Part shown: one piece after another, positions 1 through 12,600 of the stretch
Numbering within the stretch: the first letter of the stretch is position 1
Layout: the number at the start of each line of letters is the position of its first letter
Assembly: GCF_047948215.1 (NCBI RefSeq)
Contig: NC_134463.1
Span: 57,046,201 to 57,110,200, forward strand
DNA length: 64,000 bases
Direction of reading: 5' to 3'
Source: Lycorma delicatula
Lineage: Eukaryota > Arthropoda > Insecta > Hemiptera > Fulgoridae
Translations under genes and position numbers: made by a program
Notes under the pieces: generated by a model
Databases searched by the model: none
Seen by the model: the letters and a program-made list of their open reading frames with translations, nothing else
What the model was told of the DNA's origin: nothing

Positions 1-84
1 AATAAACAAAAATACATATGTGACAATTGAATTAGATTAAAATTGGTTAAAAAATGATACAAAATAAAAAATAAAATAAAACAT

Positions 85-1310
85 TGTTGGCCTTGATTTT
101 ATCTTGTAACAAGGAAACAGTGTTCCCAGTATTTTCTGGCGTTTTAGCTGTGTTGTCATCTACTTCGTTTCCATCTATACATTATTTGTAAATATCTTCG
201 ACATTTTCTTCAGAATATTCAAAATTATCCTGTAAATATTTGCTAATGTTATATAACACTGCGCAACACACAGGTATTTTTAGAACACCTTCCAAAGATA
301 GTTTCACTTTCTTTCCTATAATTAGAAACCTTAGCTTGAGCTTATTGAATACTCTTTCAACTATGACCTTAGCATGCTTGAACAGTTTTCTGTTGACAGG
401 GTTTTTAAATGGCGTAAATAACCATGATGAAATTTACCCACTATCTCCAAGCAAGCAGAAGTCACATTTAAATTGTGGCATAATCTGGTATACTGAATTG
501 AGATTCCAAATCCTGGAATCATGTGCATTTCTGGGCCACTGAGCGTTTACATTAGCAATCATTTCAGATGAATCAATAATGATTTGCACATTGAGGCTCG
601 TAAATCCTTTTCTGTTAATATAATCATCTCCGTATGAAGAAGGTTTTTAATTCTGACAAGTGTGCACAGATAACTGTCGGTATCTGAAATCTGTTAGACC
701 ACTGCTCACTAGCTCATGGTTCCAAAATTTTCAGAGTCGCGGCGCCCTTTTTCAATAAAAATGTTTTCATGACGTCCTACCCTAAGTAAAAGTATGACTA
801 CTAGTAAGAAAGAGATAAAAATAAATAAAAAAAGTGTATCTTCATTACTTTTTTTACTTTATTAACATTATAATTAATGTCTTAATTAATAATTATAAAT
901 GTCTTGATCCAATTAATTATGAAGCTTTTACAATATTTCGCGGCGCCCCTGTTAAGAGGCTGCGGCTCCCTGGGGCGCCGCGGTGCACAGTTTGGGAATC
1001 ACTGCTCTAGCTACTTCCATTGCCTAAGTCACATGGAAATTTGATTCATAAATGTATTTTCTCCGTTATGCTGTCGGCTACGACTATTTATAGTCTTACA
1101 GACTGCTGAGCGGTGAACACAAAAATTTTGTGCACCTTCGGTTTGAAATCGGTTGTCACTTACGAATCGCAAAAATATTTTCATTTTCTGGCGTGTGTTG
1201 AGAGCTCCTCTCCTAGTTTCATCTGCTTCTCCCAAAAAGTGATCTGTAATGTAATTTATGTCTTCGCTTTCAAATCGCAATAAAATCTTTGAATCTCTGT
1301 GGCTAATACC
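85..1310 (-). pseudogene. PIF/Harbinger transposase (HARBI1-type nuclease) pseudogene
   Basis: Read on the minus strand. The N-terminal part (about 1300-1010) carries ITDHFLGEADETRRGAL, NTRQKMKIFLRFVSDNRFQ and FCVHRSAVCKTI, then IKFP after a frameshift: the HARBI1 helix-turn-helix region. The C-terminal part (about 690-85) carries DDYINRKGF, SLNVQIIID, WPRNAHDSRIW and LLGDSG followed by a stop, then TPFKNPVNR and HAKVIVERVFNKLK: the DDE nuclease core. The halves are separated by a hAT-type MITE at 715-1004. Frameshifts and stops make it a dead copy, lying in an intron of SLC26 gene A. The plus-strand ORF at 240-542 is only its antisense shadow. Element ends were not resolved. Confidence 0.85.
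715..1004. mobile_element. Non-autonomous hAT-type MITE with 8-bp target duplication
   Basis: The ends are imperfect inverted repeats: CATGGTTCC then GTCGCGGCGCCC on the left; CAGTGATTCCC then CCGCGGCGCCC when the right end is read inward. The flanks carry an 8-bp duplication with one mismatch: CACTAGCT (707-714) and CTCTAGCT (1005-1012). The size (290 bp), lack of coding capacity, CAGTG-like ends and 8-bp duplication fit a hAT MITE. It interrupts the Harbinger transposase, so it is the younger insertion. Confidence 0.72.
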
Positions 1311-1881
1311 CTTTCTTTCGAAATAAGTGTTCTGTTGGAAATCTTATAAACTCGGCCATATGTCTCAAATTAAAATGCAAGTCGCCATTGTTGTAATCCT
1401 AATACTTTCAATAGCTACCTTAAAAATAAATAAGTGTTACCTTATTCATTTAAGTCAATTTCTGTTTTTATTCAACTGAAAGTAAGACAATTACTGGAAA
1501 AACTCTAAGTAAGTTCTTTTTCGGTAAGTCAGTACTGATTATATTATAAGTTTACTTATTGCTGAGAGAAAACACTTAAGTTTTAAGGAATCCTTTCGTT
1601 TTATTCAATTTATCGCGAGTAAATACTTAAAAGAGTAAAGTAGGAAGATAATACTTATTTTATTCAATATACCTGTGAAGAAAATCAATGCTATAATCTG
1701 CTTTAAAGGAAAGTAATTTATAAAGCATGAAGATAAAAATAAATATTTTCAATTCTTTTATTTAAAGTACTGAATTATTTTTAAGTTACCTAAATGTAGT
1801 AAGTACTGGTTAGAATTAACAAATAAATTGATTTCTTGTGGCTCACAATTTACAGATTTTCTCTCAACTTCATACATTTAC

Positions 1882-2043
1882 CTGAATATACACCAGCGAA
1901 GGTTGTTTTAATGTTACAAGTCGATGCAATAGCACTAGCTATTATAATACCAGTTACTGGCATGGCGTCTAAAAACCCTCCAAGTATATTGGATAAGCTT
2001 ATTGCGAAAAATTCTTGAGAGGTCCTTACAACTTTTCCTTTGC
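1882..2043 (-). CDS. SLC26 gene A, sixth visible exon
   Basis: Acceptor AATTACAG|GCAAAG and donor TTCAG|GTAAAT. 162 nt. It encodes KGKVVRTSQEFFAISLSNIL, then GGFLDAMPVTGIIIASAIAS and a TFAGVYS end. It matches the SLC26 segment GKGYxVDATQELxAxGLxNxxGSFxSSxPVTGSFSRTAV. The family's SFxRTA motif after PVTG is replaced by hydrophobic residues, so the usual Arg at that place is absent. It ends in phase 1, so at least one more exon follows beyond the left edge. Confidence 0.9.
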
Positions 2044-3574
2044 CTGTAATTATTAAATTTTAATTATTCACACTGAACAATTATTAAAATACATATAATA
2101 AATAAATACATATTTACGATGTCTGTAAGTAGAGTAATAAGAGTAGTGTTTTTCTAGCAACCACTAAACTGGCAACACTGTAAAGTTACTAGTAAACATA
2201 TGGTTATATGAACAGCTGATTTATATTAGTTATTAATATTTTGTCTATTGTTACCACGTGAGACGTAAAAAAATGTTCGTGAAACGAGTTTTTGTTGTGC
2301 GTTACAAAAATGAGCGATACTAATTATGAGCATATTGTGCAATCAAGTTTTGTATTACTCGGTGAGAATGCTACTGAAACTTTTTCAAAACTGAAAAGGG
2401 CGTATGGAGATGATGTTCTGTCACGAGCCTAAGTTTATAGGTGGTTTAAAGCATTTTCAGATGGCCGGGAATCAGTTGCAGACGATCCACGCTCTGGAAG
2501 ACCGTTAAAGTCAAAAAGTGACGACAATGTTGTGCGAATCAGAAACTTGATACGGTACGACTGGCGGTTAACTGTCAGATTGATTCCAGAACAATTGAAT
2601 TTGAACCATACCACAGTCCATCAAATTTTGACAAACGAATTGGAGATGAAAAAACTTTTGCAAAATTGGTCCCAAAAAACCTCACTGTTGAACAGAAAAA
2701 CAACAGGATGGAAGTATGCTGTGATCTTCTAGGGAGAATTGAAACTGATCCCGATTTTCTAAAAAAAATTATTACTGGTGATGAATCTTGGATATTTGAG
2801 TTCGGCCCAGAAACAAAACTTCTCGAAGTGGCACACTTCAAACTCACCAGGTCCCAAAAAAGCAAAAATGAGTAAATCAAAACTATGCTAATTTGTTTTT
2901 TCAATAGTAATGGCATTGTCCATAATGAGTTTTTGCCTACAGGACAGACTATAAATCAATATGTTTACAAATAAATTCGTGAAAGACTATGAAAAAGAGT
3001 TGCAGTAATTAAAAATGTTCGGTTATTTTCTGAACAGATATCGTATAACACCCATATATATATGTGGGCGTTTTTAATATTTATTTTATCAAACGTCATC
3101 TATGATCACAATACAATTTCTGTTCTATACAAATTTCTATGTATAAAGCTTCTCAAATCTATGGGTTCATTATTGTTATAAAATATTAAACACCATATTG
3201 TATCACATAAAATACCATCATTACGTTCAAAAACTCTTTGATAGTTTTCGTAACTATTTTATTAAATATTGGTTACAGTATTAAACAAATGTTAGCAATT
3301 AAAAAAAAAAAAATGTTAATTTAAATCATTTTTGGTATTTAAAATTAAATATTAAAGTTATTATTATTTATTTCAACATTATTCTCTTAGGATTTGTCAT
3401 TTTACATCTGCATATATTGAAATGATCATCAAACATTTGAAAAATCCTTTTTTATACCTGTACTTTTGTATAGACATAAAGAATTTATGTTTGAAGGATT
3501 TTATAATTCTTGATAAAGATTTTATCACTTAATTATAGAACACCAGACAACATATAAAAAAAATTATATTATGT

Positions 3575-3632
<58 letters not shown>

Positions 3633-6600
3633 TACATCCATTCAAATATGATTCCTACACATGAAAATGTACTAATTGTACATTTTTAACAGTTATTTTT
3701 TAACAAAAATGTATTCTGGTTCCATTATTCAAAATCAATGTTAGATTTTTGGGAAGTATGTTAACCCATATCAGTTGTTCTATGAGTATTGCGGCCATAC
3801 CAACAAAATCAGTGCTTTTCCAGGACCAGTGTTGACAAATTACATTTACCCATTACAACTGATGATTATGATTCTCAATGATTAAGAAATAACACGTGTT
3901 ATTTATGAAACTGAATGAAGTGAAATGCAATGTTGCTCTGCAGTCTTCAATTTACATTCTTTTGTAATTAAGTAGCGAGTGTAAAATCACTCATCATTGA
4001 AAATTGACTTGTTCTCATCAATTTTCAATGATGAGTAATGCACTTTAACTAATGAAAAAAGTATAAATCTCGTTTTTATTTCAGGAAATTTTTATAGTGC
4101 AAAATATTTTTTGATTAACACCACTTCACTGTTTTTCTCTTTTAAGTACTAAATATCAAACTAACTTAAGGGCCAAGGAAACATCATGTATTACCAATGT
4201 TTAGTATCATCAATATTTATGCTGCCTCAAAATTTTTTTAAGCAATTATTTTAAATAGTCTAGCCTCTTAATCCTAATTTTCTCCAAATTTAAATAGATA
4301 GAAGACCTTATTCTTCTATTTAAATGAAATTACATGCTTTCGTTTAAGAGTAGCATTCTTGTTATGTACTCAAACAGAATAAGAAAAAATTTGATTATAG
4401 GCCTCTTTACTTTATGCCAACTTTGTATTCCATAACTTCAATTATTTGAATTGAGTCTCAACAGAAATGAATAATAATAATAAATTAATTTTTATTGAAA
4501 GAAGCTATATACGATGATAAATCAACATCACATGTTTATAGAATTATCATAGCTAAAAACTGTTAGTAATTGTTACAAATTCATAATTAATAGAAATAAT
4601 CTGTAAAATAAGAAATACGATGAATACTTGATTATAAAAAATAAGTATAGCAATTAAAAGTAATTACTACAGATATGGATGAAATGGATATTTCCAATAA
4701 ATACATTAGTTGTAATAAATAACAGTAACCATAGTTTAAAAATTCATTGTAAGGTACTACTCACTTATCGATTAGCAATGCTAACAAATAATTTTTTTTT
4801 TTAAATCTATTTCCTTCTAATATTCTTAGGTATTGAGGCAGTTTACTAAAATATATAGAACATCTCCTGTAAGGATCATTTCTGGCATGGTGAAAGTTAA
4901 TTGAATCAACATGTTATAAGTTAATAATGATGAATAATGAGCAAAATTTGATATCAAAAAAATCTAGAGATAAACTAAAAAAAAATAAAAATGAAAAAAA
5001 AAGTTAATTTAATCTGATCTCATTGGGCCTGAATGATTATGTTACATGTGGAAAGCAGTTCTAAATACCTTTATTTCCATATTTATAGTCATTAAATGTA
5101 GGATTTACAAGGCTGATCCACTGAATTCCATTCCAAAGGAAAGAATGGAATTGATCAGTACACAATAAATGTTCAAAAAGTAAATTGAATATAAAATGGA
5201 TAAAATCCTAAAAAACTATAAAATATAATTAGTTTTATTACAAAGTTTGGTTGGACCAGTTTAATGAGAATCAAAGTAAATATCTACAAATTTTATAAAA
5301 GGGACCCTTTTAATATGATTATTACATGCAATTTAGAAAAATTGGGCTTTATCTAAACAGTAATTATAAGATAACTGCATCAACTAAAATGCAACAAGAT
5401 TTAAGTTAAGCCTGTTCAGAGGAAAGTAATTAATTGTTTAGAATAAAAATTACAATCATATTAGAAATTCTCAGTTTGCTTGTGAAGCTTTCTCTTTCAA
5501 ACTCCTGCTATTCATCATCAAAAACTGTTGCATATTATCTTTCAGTAGCTCTAAAGATCAGTCATTCATTCTTGTCGCATTTGATGGTCTGCTGACTGAA
5601 TAAAAACAATAGATAGATCAACATGTTGAAATGAAGTTAAACTTTTGAAATTATTAACATAGTAATGTTTCCCAACTTTTTTTTCAAAACAGGAGAAGAC
5701 TATTATTTCACCACAAACTAATCAGTCAATGAGCAAAAAAAATAATTTCTTGTCTAGGGAATTATTTAAAATATTATATACATAAGGTTTTTTTTTTACA
5801 ATTATAAAATTATTAAAATAGAAAACTAACTATAAGATTTTGCTAATGATATTGTAGCTAATGCAGATACAAGTGGAACTGCTATAAGGCCTCCTTCTAA
5901 TTTGAAAATCATTTCTTTAAAATTATATGTTGTATTATCAATTGATGTTTGGAATGGAGGCAGTGCAGGCATCCTAAAACCTCCTTTTACTGTGCCTGAA
6001 AAAAAGATATGCTGTTGATTTTAAATTCATATTTATACTAATAAGTACTAGTATAAACTGATAAATGTTAATATTTATAATCTAACTACAATTTTCTTTA
6101 TTCAGATAGAAGGTAGTGTGGTGTTCTAAATAGTGTTGGTTACAAAGCAAAATTTTAAATTTATATTTTCAGAACTTACAGTTTCAATATATTTCATTTA
6201 TATAATTGTTAAAAATTTAAATTATTAAATATTAGGTGACAACTTCCAAATAACGTTTCCTGCTCTTTAAAAGAACAAATTCCTTGATCTTTGAAACTTA
6301 CTGGCAGCATCTCCTTTGGTGGCTTTGTTGATGGTGACAATTTTAAAAAGGTAATGAAACCTCCTTTATATACAAACAAATGATATATTTGATTTTGTGT
6401 TGTATTTTTATTTAATTTATCTTTTTCATTTAATTTTTTAAGTTTGTTAATTTAATTTGTTCAAATTCACAATGATCTTGATATTTATTTGCTGCTTATA
6501 AAATCCAGCAAGCGGATAATTAAATGAAGACTTTATTATTTCATTTATATTTTTTCATTCAAATTGCTGAAGTTACTTGTTAACTTCAAATTTTACTTAT

Positions 6601-9600
6601 TGAGCCAAAATATGTATCTAGTAAAAGTAATGAACAAAGTCATTGTAAATAATAAGTGTTTTAAAAAATTAACAACAGTACAGTACAGTAAATTCAATAT
6701 TTTAAGAAAAACGTGATCAATGAAATAAATTGCATTGTTTGAATCATTTAAAAGTTATGATATTTGACTATTTGCTTGCTAATTGGGGAAGGTTGTTCCA
6801 TTAGGGAGCTTGAATTAACTCTTGAGCACTATCTAACTTTCTGGAAAAAAAAACTTTTTGTTACAATAATTATAGCTAGTTAACTTAAAATGCCTGGTCA
6901 GTAGTAATGTGTTATACCAGCCAGCCTCAATCTCACGAAATATTGTATGGGTGCCCTTTCATCCCATTTTTGTATTCTTAATAACTTCTTAACCATTTTG
7001 TGTTCCATGGGTTTGACAGACTCCCAGTTATTGTGTAATGAACAACAAGATCCATACTAAGAATATCACAAGTTATAATATCCTGCAGATATATAATAAC
7101 CTGGTTATAATAACCTGCAGAGTTGTGCAGTCCATAGTGAGTGGGTGCCTAAATACAAATTCATATCCAACATTACATCCAAATTTACATAATAATATAT
7201 TCTTTGTTAATTCAAATGTGAACATACTTATTAACAGACTTACTACTGCAGCCACAAAATTAAGTGGCTCTAAATTTTAGCCACTATAAATTTTCAGCAG
7301 TCTAGATCCCTTAACACTGTTATTCCAATCTTTTTATATTCAAAACAAGGCCAATTTTAATTCTTTACATGAAATGATAATGACAAGTGATCAACATACT
7401 ACTTGGTTAGGGCCAATTTAGCAGTTCTGACCTCTGAAATAGTTAATAGTTGCTTCCTAATTTTGTTCCAAAATTTCTTTTACCCTACATATTTACAAAG
7501 GTAAAATGTTACATAATTATTAATCAAATTAACAAAGTTTCCATTCCTTTTACAAAGTTACTAAAACTAAATTAAACCAAACAAGTAAATTCACAATAAT
7601 TAAAATAAAAGTTATAAAAAGTAAATTAAAAGTATTTAAAATAATTTTATTTTATCACACCCAATTAAAAAGTTAAAACTTAACAATACTTATTAAATAC
7701 GAATTAAAAACTTAACAGTACTGTTAAATTCAATAAAAACAAAAAAAATCATAATTTAAAAGAAAATGAAATATGAAGTAACATAATGAATATACAAATA
7801 ATAAAATTCTTGTGGAATTAGTTACTTGTAACATACTAACCTGTTTTGAAGTTTCAATCACAGTATGCTTGAAAAGCAAACTTCATTGTTTACATTAGTA
7901 AAGAGACTATGATTTAAAATTTTTACTCAGTACAATAGATTTTACAATTGTTATTCAAGAGCAATAGAATGCAATAGAATTGGTAAGAGTAATTGGAAAG
8001 AGAAATTTGGAAAAGAATAAAAATATGTGGTGTTTATTATTAACATTAACAATAAATATTATCAACATACCTTAAATAATTATTATTAATAAGTCAATAA
8101 AATGCACAATTTTTAATAATAATAATAACAGTAACATAACAACAAATAATTAAAAAATTATGAAACCTATCAGGATTTTACCTAAATTCTCAGCATATTT
8201 TACACTTATCACAACAGTTTTATTTTCCATTCTCATTGAAATGATACTCTAATATATCCATAAATATTTAAAGCCATTCTGCTTTGTATATTTTTTAGCT
8301 TTCTACAACTTCTTCCTTGCAAGCTAGTGATTTTCATTCCTATTGACTAGAAAATCTTTTGTTAACCTCAAGTCCCTAGTTGATTCTTCTTCTGTATGAA
8401 AATTTCTCCTAATAAACTTAATGGCAATGCCAGCAGGCTTCTACAATCTCAGTCATATGGAGAACCCCAGTCATATGGATCGACATTCATCCACATTGAC
8501 CAACATTTGAATGTACTGTAACACAATTGCCACCTTTTTGAACACATACAATGTATTCTCTTGAAAATTCACTATAAAACTGGAATAACTTTATTCTAAC
8601 AACTTCACTTTCTTTTTTAATAGACTATTTTCTCTTTATAATTCTTCTACCATTTTTAAACACTCTTAACTTTTTCAACTATTCACTAATTGCCAGTTTA
8701 TTATCAGTTATAATATGATAAATTCAATCAGTTGAAACTCTACTCTTTCTCTGTCTTCTCATTTTCCTTTAAAGATTACCTGGGAATGAACAGCAAAACC
8801 ATCCTAAGCACACATATTATTAGCATCATACTTAACTTCCTTCATTCAAAAAGCCTTTAAATCTAACACTCAACAACATGTAATATAAATTTTCTTTATT
8901 ATTTGAATGAAAAAACAATTGAATAATCTTTTATGTTCATCACAATTAATTTTTATCATTGTAAGTAAATTTTTTTATTACTCTTTATTATTTAGCTTTT
9001 CAATGAATACAGCTTACACCTCAAATGTTTAAAAATTTCACAATTCAGATAGAAATTTAAATAAATGACTCAATTTTATGGAACAAAAATAAGCTCCTAT
9101 AAAAATATTAATATCCTTTATAGCTTTATTGTAACATGAATAAATAGAGTTTATTGGTTTTCATAATCAAACCAGTATACAAATGATAATCCACAGCATT
9201 CATCTGTCCGCAATGAAAGCTAATAATCGAGTTATAACATTTTATTAACATACTCCACATCTGGAATAATAAAAATGAAATGGATCTAGTTCAATATAAT
9301 TCTCTCAAAGCAGAATGAATATTAGAACATGCAATAATCATTTCTCAATCAGATTTCATCTTTGAACATTTAACATTTTTAAATAAGAATTAATCATAAT
9401 CTCTCGTTCTTTACTATTTTTATTTATTTGTTTTTTTTCTTATGATTGTAACATATTGCTCTCTATTAATAATAATTTTATACGTTGTCTTGAACATTGA
9501 TACAGGAAGAAGCTATTTTAATTCTAAAATAATTAATAAAATAATGGCTATTGTAAATATTATTATAAAGCTTACCTACAACAATAAACGGTTGCTCAGA

Positions 9601-12600
9601 GTATTTGTCCATTAAGCCTGTAGCAGCTGTAGTAGATAAAATGATGATAGCATTGCTTGATGCTGATATTAATTTTAGTGTCTTTTCTACACATGTATAT
9701 TTTATTCTGATATTGCTTAGTATCTATAACAAACATGTTATACAATTAAGTTACACACTAATTATATGCAGTTACAAATAGTTGATAAAAAAGTACTTAA
9801 TTTATTATGTTGAATAAATTATTCTTTCATTATTGAGAAATATGATTATAATATTATTAGCAGGATATTTATTATCTTTTATATTATGTTTTAACAGTTT
9901 GCAACTTTTTAGGTAAAATTTTTTTTATTATCTCTTTAATGACCTAAAAGCTGTATTTTCTAGTATTTATAGTATTTTTATATAGCAGTATTTGAAAAAT
10001 GTTCAACAACTTTCATTAAAATTGTATCAATTATACACTTAAAATTTGCTACAAATAAATCTGTAAAAAAATAAAAAAAAGGCAATAAAAAAATCTGTAA
10101 AAAAGAAAATTTCTAAATTTACAATAATTTTGTCAGTTCTCTAACTATATTGTTAACTACTATCAGTTATCCTACATAATGCAAACCTTCCTCAATGTTC
10201 ATTCTAAGATATATATATATATAAAATAGCAAGACACATTTTACTTAAAAATATCTTTATTAATCTCTTGGGTTAACCAATCAACTATATAGACATATAA
10301 ATTAAAAACATTACACTTCACTTCGAATTCTCTAAGCTTCCTCAGATGACCAATACTCATTCATTCACATATCACACAAAATTCTCTTACATATTAAGAA
10401 ATTAACTGGTCAATTCCTCCTAGATAACAATATTTTATCCCCACCTTTGTTGTAATAGATCCCCCTACTCATACATGATTCATCTTATCATTCTGTGTCA
10501 ATTATAGAGTATATTTGTTATAAATAACGAACATATTACTCATTATAAATAATGAACATGAAATAGTTTTAAATAAATTAAATTCTTATTGTAAAACATT
10601 AAAATTTACATTTGAAATGGAATATAAAGAAAAATAAATTATTTAGATAAATATTAAAATAAATAAAAACAATCAAATAACTGGACTACAAAAAAAATAC
10701 CTCAAATGAAATCATTATAAACAAAAATTCTAACCTTCCTTGGTCCCAAAAAAATTAATATTTTTAAAAACATGATAAATAGAGCAATAAAATACATAAA
10801 TTATAAACAGGAATTGTATAATGAAATAAATAGTATAAAAAATATATCTATAAAAAATGGATATTGTACATCATTAATTGATAATATATAAGTATAAAAA
10901 ATATAATTCAGAATTTTTCAATAACACAAACATTACTTAATACCCATAAATAAAAATAGTGAAAATATTTGTAAAAAATACTCCTACACAAATAAAATTA
11001 TAGAAAACTTGATTGATGCATAAATTAAAAAGTAAAAAATAAATGTGATTCTTCTGGTATTTATAAAATAATGCAACAATTGCAAAAAGATATGTACTGG
11101 TAAAACGAATAGGTTCTTTAAAGATAGATTTAATAAATATTTTAGATCATTTAAAAATAGAAAAATGGGTTTCTCAAGTGTAGCTGACCATTTAATAAGT
11201 AATAATAATAACTAGTTTAAAAATTATCAAAAAAGTAAATATTGAACATGAAAATAGTAATAACAAATTAGAAATTCTAGAAAAATTGTATATACATAAA
11301 TGTAAACGTTAATTCAGCCTTATAAATCTGCAAACCGAATTTGATGGGGATATTCTTATTAAAATTGTTTAAGTTGGCATGCAATGATAAGAAGATATTG
11401 ATTGATAAATTTATAGTTATTGCAATACTTTTTCATTCTCTTGACTGAACAAATATTTGTTCTGAAATTTTTTAAATGTTTAAAATTTTATTAACAAACA
11501 ATTATGTGTAAATGTAGACAAGGAAAAATTGATTAAAATAGAAAATATCACTGAATTATCACTGAATATCAGGCTTGAGCCTGAAAATGTTTTGATGAAC
11601 ATAAAAAAGTAAAGGTAAGTGTGTTCTCTAATTCTGTATTTTGAAGAGGCTGAAAAAATATTATTATATTATACATTATTATATTTGCAATCAAATATAT
11701 AGATTTATATATATATATATAAATAATGTATTTTGCTTACAGCTAAGTCGTGCTCTTTCTCACATCCCAATTGATACTTTTGTTTATCTTCCCATTTATC
11801 TCCTGTAAAACCTCTTTTTCTCATACCCTCCACAACACCATCCAACCACTGGTTTACAGGTTACCTTCTTCTTCTCTGCAGTTCAACATTTTATAGGTCA
11901 TCTATCTCTCTACCCATCTCTACCCATTTCTTCACAAATGTCCATCCATTTTATACTTTTTTCTTCAGTACCTTCCAATACATCCATTTTTTAATCCATC
12001 CATCTCATAATCTCTTTTATTACATACATCTAAACTGGAGCCATACTTCTTCTCAAGAAATCTATCTGGCTTGCTAAGATCTTCTTTGTATTTCTTTCAG
12101 TTAACTCCCAACACCATATGTAAGCACATATTTTTTTATTGAACTTCTGATTTTTCTTTTAAATCATTCAAAATCTCTTTAATCCCAGAACTGAATTTAA
12201 CATCTATGTAACCTTTTTCCATTATGCAATCCTGCTCTCTTTTCTTTTTGACTATCACTTTCCTTAAGTATTATCGCCTCAAAGTACTTCATCAGTCGCA
12301 TACTTCTATCATTTTGTATTTTATTTGTAAATATTAGTCCTTGGACCTCTATCACTAAATTCTTTGTTTTATTAGAATATATAGTTAATAAATTTTACAA
12401 ATTTTGTTAATAAATTGCACAAACTGCATGCTTATTTTTTAAATGTATAGTATTTGTTTACTTATACAAAACTGCAAACTATTCAAATAAATTTATTAAA
12501 TTTTATCAAACTGTAAATAAAAGCATATATATCAAACACATTGAAATCAGTATGTTTCCATTAGATGCTTATTAAATATGTGAATTTGTTTCTTGATTTT

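Larger units (their letters stand above)
3045..5830. other. SLC26 gene A intron, no gene recognised
   Basis: AT-rich intron sequence with no credible ORF. It holds a (TA)n microsatellite at 3579-3628 and a perfect 19-bp hairpin at 3989-4036, listed separately. I see no transposon coding motif here. Confidence 0.6.

Noticed and set aside
240..542. Plus-strand 100-codon ORF
   Set aside because: It is antisense to the Harbinger nuclease domain, whose motifs (HDSRIW, LLGDSG, VERVFNKLK) are read on the minus strand.
1836..2018. Plus-strand 60-codon ORF
   Set aside because: Antisense shadow of the sixth SLC26 gene A exon.
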